From the NCBI GenBank assembly GCA_023455425.1, contig JAEYCM010000045.1, positions 1 to 22,810 of the forward strand: a DNA stretch of 22,810 nucleotides, given 5' to 3'. Position numbers and translations under genes: made by a program. This DNA comes from Bacillota bacterium. GTDB lineage: Bacteria; Bacillota; Clostridia; Christensenellales; CAG-138. The notes under the pieces were generated by a model. The model was not told where the DNA came from, did no database searches, and was given only the letters and a program-made list of their open reading frames with translations. This document shows positions 15,189 to 21,862 of the stretch, one piece after another. Position 1 is the stretch's first letter, and each line of letters opens with the position of its first letter.

Positions 15189-17696
15189 ATGAGCGATCTC
15201 CTCCGCATACAGCCCTTGCCCATCGAGCATGAAATGAAGCACTCCTTCATTTCCTACGCGATGGCGGTTATCATCAACCGCGCCCTGCCGGATGTACGGG
15301 ACGGCTTAAAGCCCGTACACCGCCGCATCCTGTACTCCATGGACGAGCTGGGGTTACAGCCGGATAAGCCTTTCCGTAAATCCGCGCGTATCGTGGGCGA
15401 CGTGCTGGGCAAATACCACCCGCACGGCGACAGCTCCGTATACGATGCGATGGTGCGCCTGGCGCAGGACTTCAACACCCGCTACCCGCTGGTGGAAGGT
15501 CACGGCAACTTCGGCTCGGTGGACGGCGATTCGGCTGCGGCCATGCGTTATACGGAAGCGCGTTTCTCCAAGCTCGCTGCGGAAATGATGGCGGACATTG
15601 AAAAGAACACCGTCGATTTCGTGCCCAACTTTGACGAAACGCTCTTACAGCCCAGCGTCCTCCCCTCCCGCTTCCCCAATTTGCTGGTGAACGGCTCGGG
15701 CGGTATCGCGGTGGGCATGGCGACGAACATCCCCCCGCACAACCTGACGGAAACGATCGATGCGCTGTGCTACCTCATCGATAACCCGGACGCCACGGTG
15801 GACGAGCTGATGGAGCATATCCCCGGCCCGGACTTCCCGACGGGCGGCGTGATCATGGGCCGTTCGGGCATCGCCTCCGCGTACCATACGGGACGCGGGC
15901 GTATTGTGGTGCGCGCCAAGGCGGAGATCGAGCAGCTCCCGCAGAATAAGAGCCGCATCATCGTGACGGAGATCCCCTACCAGGTGAACAAGGCGCGGCT
16001 GGTGGAGCGCATTGCGGAGCTGATACACGACAAAAAGATTGAGGGCATTTCGGACCTGCGGGACGAGACCGACCGCACGGGCATGCGGATTGTCATCGAC
16101 CTCAAAAAGGACGTCAACGCCAACGTCATATTGAACCAGCTCTATAAGCACACGGCTATGCAGGATACGTTCGGCGTCATCACGATCGCACTGGTGGACG
16201 GCGAGCCCAAGATACTCACACTGCGCGAGATGCTGGTGCATTACCTTGCGCACCAGAAAGCGGTCGTCACCCGCCGCACGCAGTATGACCTGGAGCGCGC
16301 GCAGGAGCGCCTGCACCTGTTGGAAGGGCTTATCAAGGCGCTCGATAACATTGATGAGATCGTGGACCTCATCAAAACCTCCCCCAACGGGCCGGAAGCA
16401 AAAGCCCGCCTGATGACGCGTTTCGATTTCAGCGAAAAGCAGGCGCAGGCGATACTCGACATGCGGTTGCAGCGTTTAACCGGGTTGGAGCGCGAAAAGA
16501 TACTGGCCGAGTTTGACGAACTGACGAAGACGGTTGCGTACCTCATGAGCATCCTTGCGGATGAAAAGCTGCTTTTGAGCATCATCCGGGACGAGGCGCT
16601 TGAGATCAAGCGCAAGTACGGCGACAAAAGGCGCACGGAGATTACGGACATTATCGAGGATATCGATATGGACGACATCATTCAGGAAGAAGAGATGTGT
16701 GTCACGCTCACGCGGTTCGGCTACATCAAGCGTCTTTCCTCGGATACGTACCGCGCGCAAAACAGAGGCGGGCGCGGCGTAATGGGCCAGGGCACGCGCG
16801 AAGAAGACTTTGTGGAGCACCTGTTCGTGACCTCCACGCACGCGCATATCCTGTTCTTTACGAACTTCGGGCGCGCGTTCAAGATCAAGTGCTACGTCAT
16901 TCCCGAGGCGGGGCGCGCCGCGAAGGGCACGGCCATCGTCAACCTCCTGCAGCTTTCGGGCGGCGAGCGCATTACGGCCATGTTCCCCGTCACCAAAGAC
17001 GATGAAGGCGAATACCTTGTGATGGCCACCAAGCTTGGCGTCATTAAGAAGACCTCGCTTTCGGACTTTGATAATATCCGTAAGGGCGGCCTCATTGCCC
17101 AGAACCTGCGCGAGGGCGACGAACTCATCGCCGTGGAGCTTTCCGGCGGCAAGGATGAGTTTATGCTGGCCACCAGCAAGGGCAAGTGCATCCGCTTTGA
17201 TGAAAACGACGTACGCGCCATGGGCCGCGGCGCGACCGGCGTAAAATCCATATCGCTCGATGAAGAAGACGTGGTGGTGGATATGGTACGCGTGGTAGCG
17301 GGCGCCGACGTGCTGACCGTGACGGAGAACGGCATGGGCAAGCGTACGCCCGAAGACGCCTACCGCGGACAGAAGCGCGGCGGCAAGGGCATTATCGCCA
17401 TGCAGATCACCGAAAAGACGGGCGACCTGTGCGGCGTTGCCATGGTAACCGGCGACGAAGACCTGCTCCTGATCCGTGACGACGGCATGGTGATCCGCAT
17501 GCCGGTGGAGCAGATCAGCCAACTCGCAAGCCGCGGCACGCAGGGCGTACGGCTTATGCGCGCCGACGGAGGCACGCGCGTGGTTTCTATCGCCATCGCG
17601 CCCAAGGCGGAGAACAGCGAAACCGAGGCTGCCGAGGCGGAACTTGACATCACGCAGATGGAAGGAAAACTGCTTGGCGGGGAAGACTCGGAGTAG
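15189..17696 (+). CDS. gyrA: DNA gyrase subunit A
   Basis: An 835-residue DNA-cleaving subunit of gyrase. The catalytic tyrosine is Tyr121 in AAMRYTEAR. The quinolone-resistance region reads HPHGDSSVYDAM, with Ser82 and Asp86 at the positions of E. coli Ser83 and Asp87, the form usual in sensitive enzymes. The C-terminal DNA-wrapping beta-pinwheel starts near residue 510 with the GyrA-box-like motif QNRGGRG and has a second similar motif QKRGGKG in a later blade. The tail is acidic. ATG 15189 has only a weak ribosome site (AAAGG, 14 bases upstream). Preceded by a repeat-rich gap, which suggests it could be transcribed partly on its own. Confidence 0.98.
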   Translation: MSDLLRIQPLPIEHEMKHSFISYAMAVIINRALPDVRDGLKPVHRRILYSMDELGLQPDKPFRKSARIVGDVLGKYHPHGDSSVYDAMVRLAQDFNTRYPLVEGHGNFGSVDGDSAAAMRYTEARFSKLAAEMMADIEKNTVDFVPNFDETLLQPSVLPSRFPNLLVNGSGGIAVGMATNIPPHNLTETIDALCYLIDNPDATVDELMEHIPGPDFPTGGVIMGRSGIASAYHTGRGRIVVRAKAEIEQLPQNKSRIIVTEIPYQVNKARLVERIAELIHDKKIEGISDLRDETDRTGMRIVIDLKKDVNANVILNQLYKHTAMQDTFGVITIALVDGEPKILTLREMLVHYLAHQKAVVTRRTQYDLERAQERLHLLEGLIKALDNIDEIVDLIKTSPNGPEAKARLMTRFDFSEKQAQAILDMRLQRLTGLEREKILAEFDELTKTVAYLMSILADEKLLLSIIRDEALEIKRKYGDKRRTEITDIIEDIDMDDIIQEEEMCVTLTRFGYIKRLSSDTYRAQNRGGRGVMGQGTREEDFVEHLFVTSTHAHILFFTNFGRAFKIKCYVIPEAGRAAKGTAIVNLLQLSGGERITAMFPVTKDDEGEYLVMATKLGVIKKTSLSDFDNIRKGGLIAQNLREGDELIAVELSGGKDEFMLATSKGKCIRFDENDVRAMGRGATGVKSISLDEEDVVVDMVRVVAGADVLTVTENGMGKRTPEDAYRGQKRGGKGIIAMQITEKTGDLCGVAMVTGDEDLLLIRDDGMVIRMPVEQISQLASRGTQGVRLMRADGGTRVVSIAIAPKAENSETEAAEAELDITQMEGKLLGGEDSE

Positions 17697-17707
17697 GTTA
17701 ACAGCTC

Positions 17708-17763
17708 TTGAGGGCTCTGCCCTCAACCTCCCGCTTAGGGCCGTAACGGCCCTAAGAACCCAA
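17708..17763 (+). repeat. Double-hairpin dispersed repeat, copy 3
   Basis: TTGAGGGC-TCT-GCCCTCAA (17708-17726), then CCTCC, then arms CTTAGGGCCG (17734-17743) and CGGCCCTAAG (17747-17756) around TAA, then AACCCAA. It occupies most of the gap between gyrA and cca. The same layout occurs on the minus strand at 15096-15152 and in a degenerate form at 4281-4320. Confidence 0.75.
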
Positions 17764-17794
17764 ATTATTAATATGTGACCTCTTGAGGCTAACC

Positions 17795-19246
17795 ATGACC
17801 AATACGCAATACCCAATTGAACTGACCCAGCTCGCCCGCTTGTTCATAGAAGCGGGCGCAGCTTTATACGCCGTGGGCGGCATGCCCAGAAACGCGCAAT
17901 TGCACCTGCCGCCCAGCGATATGGATATCTGCTCCAAAATGCTGCCGGAGGACGTGCTATCGCTTTGCAAAGCACACAACTACAAGTGCATCCCCAAGGC
18001 GCTGCAGTTTGGCACGGTGGAGCTCCATGCGGGCGAATACCACTTTGAGCACACGACGTTCCGGGGCGATGTGTACGGCGAAGGCGGCACGCACAGGCCG
18101 GAGGCGGTGCGCCTTGGTACCGCCATAGAGGACGACGCGTTCCGGCGGGACTTTACCTGCAACGCGCTGTATGCGGATATCCTCACAGGAGAATTGATTG
18201 ACCCGACGGGCGGCATAGAGGATATTAAAAAACATCTCATCCGCGCAACGTCCAAAGACCCGGCGGTCATTTTGCAGGACGACGGGCTTCGGGTGCTGCG
18301 CCTTGTGCGCTTTGCATGCGAGCTTGGATTTACTATTGAGGACGCGACTTGGCGCGCCGCGTGTGAGAATGTGGGCGGCCTAAAAGATATCGCCTGGGAG
18401 AGGAAGCGGGATGAATTCAATAAAATCCTGCTTTCGGATATACGCTATCCGGCGCTGACAGAGGGTCAGCCCTCCCCCGTGCTGCGCGGATTGACCTTGC
18501 TGTATGAGATGGGTGCTTTGCCATATTTGATCCCCGAACTGCTGGAGGGAGACGGCATCGCCCAGCGCCCGCAGTACCACGCCTACGACGTGCTCCATCA
18601 CAACTTCCACACCTGTGCGGAAGCGCCGCCAACGCTTACAATGCGCCTGACGGGGCTGCTGCACGATATTGGCAAGCCTGCCGCGCTCCGTGAAAAAGGG
18701 CTCCCGCCCGATGCGGGCGGCCACGCCGAAAACCCCACCGCGCTTTTGCCGCACGGCACAACGCCCATGCTGGGGCATGATATTTTAGGCGCGCCTATTT
18801 CCCGGGTAATAATGGAAAGGCTTCGGTATCCGGCCACACTCATCGACGAGGTCGCGTTTTTGGTGGAACAGCACATGTACGACCTCAACGGGCGCGCGCG
18901 GGAAACGACGCTCCGTGCCAAGTTCGCTTCCATCGGCTATGAGCGCGCGCTTAGGCTGTGCGAGATCCGGGAAGCGGATGTAAGGGGCTCCGGGCTGTCC
19001 CCGTATTTTGAAGCGACGCGCTGGCGGGCGGTGCTCCAAAAGATGAAGCTCGAGGGAGCGCCATTTTCCGAAAAAGAACTCAACTGCACCGGCAAGGACA
19101 TTATGGAATGGCTGAACCTGCCGCCCGGTGAGAAGGTAGGCGAAATAAAGCGCAAGCTTTTACTGCACTGCGCGCGCCACCCCAGGGACAATACGCCGGA
19201 GCGGTTAAAACGAATCGCCATAGGGATGATGCATGAGAAGGGGTAA
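17795..19246 (+). CDS. cca: CCA tRNA nucleotidyltransferase with HD domain
   Basis: A 483-residue class II nucleotidyltransferase that builds or repairs the 3' CCA of tRNA. The nucleotidyltransferase core has VGGMPRN at 27-33 and the metal-binding Asp42 and Asp44 (SDMDI), followed by RRDFTCNALYAD, the nucleotide-reading segment DDGLRVLRLVRFACELGF and WERKRDEFNKIL, which correspond to the family's motifs B-D. An HD phosphohydrolase-type domain follows (LLHDIGKP, His290-Asp291). The usual GGxVRD motif reads GGMPRN, a deviation. The start ATG 17795 has TGAGG (17784-17788) six bases before it; the reading frame opens earlier at a TTG, which I do not use. Confidence 0.88.
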   Translation: MTNTQYPIELTQLARLFIEAGAALYAVGGMPRNAQLHLPPSDMDICSKMLPEDVLSLCKAHNYKCIPKALQFGTVELHAGEYHFEHTTFRGDVYGEGGTHRPEAVRLGTAIEDDAFRRDFTCNALYADILTGELIDPTGGIEDIKKHLIRATSKDPAVILQDDGLRVLRLVRFACELGFTIEDATWRAACENVGGLKDIAWERKRDEFNKILLSDIRYPALTEGQPSPVLRGLTLLYEMGALPYLIPELLEGDGIAQRPQYHAYDVLHHNFHTCAEAPPTLTMRLTGLLHDIGKPAALREKGLPPDAGGHAENPTALLPHGTTPMLGHDILGAPISRVIMERLRYPATLIDEVAFLVEQHMYDLNGRARETTLRAKFASIGYERALRLCEIREADVRGSGLSPYFEATRWRAVLQKMKLEGAPFSEKELNCTGKDIMEWLNLPPGEKVGEIKRKLLLHCARHPRDNTPERLKRIAIGMMHEKG

Positions 19247-19282
19247 TCCATCCGGCATGGATAATAGCTCACAATCATACAG

Positions 19283-19320
19283 AGGGACCCTTCATACAAG
19301 TTGTGTGAAGGATCCCTTTT
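19283..19320 (+). terminator. Terminator after cca
   Basis: Left arm 19283-19299 (AGGGACCCTTCATACAA) pairs with right arm 19301-19317 (TTGTGTGAAGGATCCCT) with one C/A mismatch and one wobble pair, then CCCTTTTAAT. A long stem with a short T run. Confidence 0.75.
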
Positions 19321-19392
19321 AATATTGGAATGAAAACGTAGATTATTTACATTAGGCTTGTGTTGATAGCTGCTAAACATCACCGAGAAAAA

Positions 19393-19421
19393 TTGACATA
19401 ATAATGGGAAACTGTTTTAAT
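19393..19421 (+). promoter_or_regulatory. Promoter of the unknown lipoprotein gene
   Basis: TTGACA (19393-19398), 17 bases, TTTAAT (19416-19421), 40 bases upstream of ATG 19461. A good match to sigma-70 consensus. Confidence 0.6.
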
Positions 19422-19460
19422 AAATTCATATCATGGAATATTCAGAAATGGAACAACCAT

Positions 19461-20440
19461 ATGAAACTGCGTCATCGATTCTACGCCTTGACATGTGTTG
19501 TTTTGTTTATCTGCACCACGGCTGGATGCGTCGCGCAGCCCAATATGGCTGTCCCAATCCGACTTCCACGCCTGCGGTAGTTACTCCCGCCCCATCTTTT
19601 ACGCCCGCCCCGCCAATTGAAACGACGGATACTTTGGTGCAGTCCGCCAAAGAAAATTTGGCAAAAGGGGAGAAGTCGGCGGCGCTTTCCCTCATTGCGC
19701 AGGCAGTGAGAAGGGAAGGGGCCTTCCCCAAACAGCAAGAATTGGGTGAGCTCTGGTGGAACAGCATGGCGGATGTTATGGACGTGCCCAACGAAACGTT
19801 CACGGAGGATGAACTCCGGGCGCTGTCTGCGGTAGCGTATCTTGTTTCCTTTACGGATTGTTTTTTTGATGCGCGGGAGTTGAGTAAAGAACAACTTCTC
19901 ATACCACTTTATATTTATTACGGCATACCCATGTGTTTGCCGCTGTATTCGAGGCCGGGCTGGGACACGGTTTCTTTTCAGGACGCTTATCCGCCGGATG
20001 GCGAAATCGACGAGGGCGCTTGCTACATGTCTGCCGGGAAAGCAAACGAGTTTGTAAAGCAATTGCTCGGAGTAGACATCCCGGAATTGAAGGCGGACGG
20101 GCAGTTTGGAAGTGAAATTGTATGCGAAGACGGGGTGTATACCGTAGCCTGGAACGATATCCAAATGGGTGATTTTCTGGTTTCAGGATACCGGTATCTA
20201 GGGGACGGCCTGTTTTATGTTGACTTTGACTGGGATGTTTCTACCACACCCGGTGCAGATGAAGACCACGGTATTCGCTGGGACATGAGGCGCTTAGTCG
20301 TCCGGCGCTCCTCCTCCGCGTGGGGATTTACCGTAGTTTCCAAGCTGGAGGATGAGAACGGGGAGGTTACCCTGCCCGATGTTTCCCGACCCGAAGGGAT
20401 GATACATTTGATCAACCGGCCCGCATTCTATGATGAATAG
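19461..20440 (+). pseudogene. Unknown lipoprotein gene with an apparent frameshift
   Basis: ATG 19461 opens a classic lipoprotein signal peptide (starts MKLRHRFYAL; lipobox TAGC at residues 20-23), but that frame stops at 19578-19580. The body of the protein lies in the frame one base back and runs to 20440: a Thr/Pro linker (TPAVVTPAPSFTPAP), a helical part (about 19630-19720), and a C-terminal domain with YRYLGDGLFYVDF and RLVVRRSSSAWGFTVVSKL. One extra C in the CCC run at 19553-19555 would join the two into one protein of 326 residues (…AVPNPTSTP…). A start at ATG 19433 in the body frame would give no sensible signal peptide. The family is unknown to me; it is a predicted surface lipoprotein. 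The shift may be a real mutation or a sequencing error. Confidence 0.6.
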
Positions 20441-20482
20441 CAGCATATTAATGCGCGCGCCGCCAAATGGTTGAAACAAAGA

Positions 20483-21091
20483 ATGGAGAAAGATATCACG
20501 CAGCAAGAAATCAACGCCTTGGAAAGTAAGAAACTGAACGGCCTTGCCAGCAGGGTTTCTTATATTGACACCTATTTTCACCCTGATGAGCTTGAAAAAT
20601 GGGATAGCATTTCCATCCTGTACAGTTACTATAATCAGGCATTTTATGAGGAACTGCCTTCTCCTCCGGATGACATAGGGGAGTATCAATTAACCATTTC
20701 TTCTAAAAGAGCATCCGCGCTGGTTCGCAGCATCATCAGCAGGGATATCCCGGATGCAAACGCAAACTATGGGGACGAAGAAGATGAAAGGGTCATTTGC
20801 AAAGACGGCACGTACCACATATGGGCCGGTGATCCGGAATACCCGGAGTATTACTTGAGCGCATACCAATATCTTGGCAATGATACCTTTTATCTTTCCT
20901 TTGGCGTGGACGACAGGTGGATGTCTGGTGTGGAAATCAGCAAGAAAGGGATCATCGCCGACGATTACAGGCTGATTGTCAAACGCTCCGACTCCGAATG
21001 GGGGTTCACCGTGCTTTCAAAGCTGAAGGATGGGGCTGAAACCATCCTGCCGGACGATTTCCCGCCGCCGAAGTATTCTATCGCTTATTAA
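20483..21091 (+). CDS. Paralogue of the preceding protein lacking a signal peptide
   Basis: About 202 residues, clearly related to the C-terminal two thirds of the gene before it: CKDGTYHIWAGD against CEDGVYTVAWND, YLSAYQYLGNDTFYLSF against LVSGYRYLGDGLFYVDF, and RLIVKRSDSEWGFTVLSKL against RLVVRRSSSAWGFTVVSKL. It is in the same frame as the first gene and open all the way back to that gene's TAG at 20438-20440. I see no signal peptide and no good ribosome site; ATG 20483 is a guess and TTG 20471 is also possible. It is either a truncated duplicate or the second domain of a once longer protein. Function unknown. Confidence 0.5.
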   Translation: MEKDITQQEINALESKKLNGLASRVSYIDTYFHPDELEKWDSISILYSYYNQAFYEELPSPPDDIGEYQLTISSKRASALVRSIISRDIPDANANYGDEEDERVICKDGTYHIWAGDPEYPEYYLSAYQYLGNDTFYLSFGVDDRWMSGVEISKKGIIADDYRLIVKRSDSEWGFTVLSKLKDGAETILPDDFPPPKYSIAY

Positions 21092-21149
21092 CCGAAAAAA
21101 TAGCTTAGGAAGGTTCCAAGTGCTTTCGCCGCAAACCGAGGATACGCAA

Positions 21150-21184
21150 AGGCTCCGCATTTCTTATTCAGAAATGTGGAGCCT
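21150..21184. terminator. Bidirectional terminator between the lipoprotein locus and the XRE gene
   Basis: Arms AGGCTCCGCATTTCT (21150-21164) and AGAAATGTGGAGCCT (21170-21184) with one wobble pair and a five-base loop. On the minus strand it is followed by TTTGCG, 20 bases after the stop of the XRE gene; on the plus strand by CATATATTTG. Confidence 0.7.
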
Positions 21185-21204
21185 CATATATTTGCCGGGC
21201 TTTG

Positions 21205-21411
21205 TCAGCCTCTTTCGTTTGTTCTCCCCAAAATATAGTCAACGCTGCATCGATAGTAATCTGCCAGAATAATCAGGAAACGGCTCGGAATCTCACGCTT
21301 GCCTGTCTCGTAGGTGCTGTAAACGCGCTGGTCGATTCCCAGTAAATCAGCAATTTCTTTTTGCGCCTTATCATGATCTTCCCTCAAATCCTTCAGCCGC
21401 CGGTAGTACAT
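21205..21411 (-). CDS. XRE family helix-turn-helix regulator
   Basis: A 68-residue protein that is almost entirely one Cro/C1-type DNA-binding domain: QKEIADLLGIDQRVYSTYETGK holds the two helices of the motif and SVDYILGRT is the usual end of clostridial XRE domains. There is no room for a ligand or dimerisation domain. ATG 21411 has GAGGTG (21419-21424) seven bases upstream. Divergent from the 86-residue ORF with two operators between them, so it probably represses itself and that gene. Confidence 0.9.
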   Translation of the reverse strand: MYYRRLKDLREDHDKAQKEIADLLGIDQRVYSTYETGKREIPSRFLIILADYYRCSVDYILGRTNERG

Positions 21412-21438
21412 TACAATTCACCTCGTTATCATTATGTC

Positions 21439-21456
21439 TACTATCAAAAGATAGTA
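21439..21456. promoter_or_regulatory. Operator O1 of the XRE switch
   Basis: TACTATCAAAAGATAGTA: perfect 7-base arms with a 4-base spacer. It lies just upstream of the probable XRE -10 box (CATAAT on the minus strand, 21431-21436), in the -35/-10 spacer of that promoter. Confidence 0.75.
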
Positions 21457-21485
21457 TTGATTTTACTATCGTTCGATAGTAAGAT
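21457..21485 (+). promoter_or_regulatory. Promoter of the 86-residue ORF
   Basis: TTGATT (21457-21462), 17 bases, TAAGAT (21480-21485). Operator O2 fills the spacer exactly, so binding there would shut the promoter. Confidence 0.55.
21464..21481. promoter_or_regulatory. Operator O2 of the XRE switch
   Basis: TACTATCGTTCGATAGTA: the same arms as O1 with a different spacer, 25 bp centre to centre from it, with one extra flanking pair (T/A). Confidence 0.75.
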
Positions 21486-21505
21486 GGTTTGAGAGGTGAT
21501 AAACA

Positions 21506-21766
21506 ATGCCGCACTACCGTACAGAAAAACAGGTTCCTTGGCAGGCAATTCTGCATGTACTGCGTTGGCATCTGAAAATGAAGATGCGTGATTACAGGCA
21601 TTCCAAGTGTTTGCAAAATGGATTTTCTGAAAAGACCATTGTAGAAGCCGCTCAAAATGCCGTAATGGAAAGCTATCAAAGCTACCACACCTTACGAGGC
21701 TTTCTGGGCTACCATATAAAGACCAAGCTTGAGAGAGAAGCCATGGAACTGATACGGAATAAATAG
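21506..21766 (+). CDS. Small hypothetical protein divergent from the XRE regulator
   Basis: An 86-residue basic protein (many Lys, Arg and His) with no signal peptide or membrane segment. It is largely helical by composition, with a C-terminal part FLGYHIKTKLEREAMELIRNK. I recognise no family. AGAGGTGAT (21492-21500) precedes ATG 21506 with good spacing, and a promoter with a built-in operator lies upstream, so the gene is very likely real. A terminator follows at 21775. Its partner is the divergent XRE regulator; a toxin, anti-repressor or conjugation-related role cannot be told apart from the sequence. Confidence 0.7.
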   Translation: MPHYRTEKQVPWQAILHVLRWHLKMKMRDYRHSKCLQNGFSEKTIVEAAQNAVMESYQSYHTLRGFLGYHIKTKLEREAMELIRNK

Positions 21767-21774
21767 AAAGAATC

Positions 21775-21810
21775 GGCTCCGCCTCCTGAAAGAAAAGCGG
21801 AGCCTGATTT
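21775..21810 (+). terminator. Terminator of the 86-residue ORF
   Basis: Arms GGCTCCGC (21775-21782) and GCGGAGCC (21797-21804) followed by TGATTT. The minus-strand sequence of the right part (21786-21805) resembles the left cassette end at 21150-21171. Confidence 0.65.
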
Positions 21811-21817
21811 CTGCAAA

Positions 21818-21836
21818 GAAATCCCTGTGGGATTTC
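21818..21836 (-). terminator. Terminator of pheT
   Basis: GAAATCCC-ACA-GGGATTTC on the minus strand followed by TTTGC, 27 bases past the pheT stop codon. Confidence 0.65.
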
Positions 21837-21862
21837 CTCAATCATTCATGATACGCGCTCGT

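Noticed and set aside
21205..21766. Toxin-antitoxin pair made of the XRE gene and the 86-residue ORF
   Set aside because: The genes are divergent rather than in an operon and the 86-residue protein matches no toxin fold I know. I keep it as an unknown regulated pair.
21371..21845. Two minus-strand open frames of 105 and 133 residues over the XRE promoter and 86-residue ORF
   Set aside because: They overlap the operators and the plus-strand gene that has a proper ribosome site and promoter, and neither has a ribosome site.
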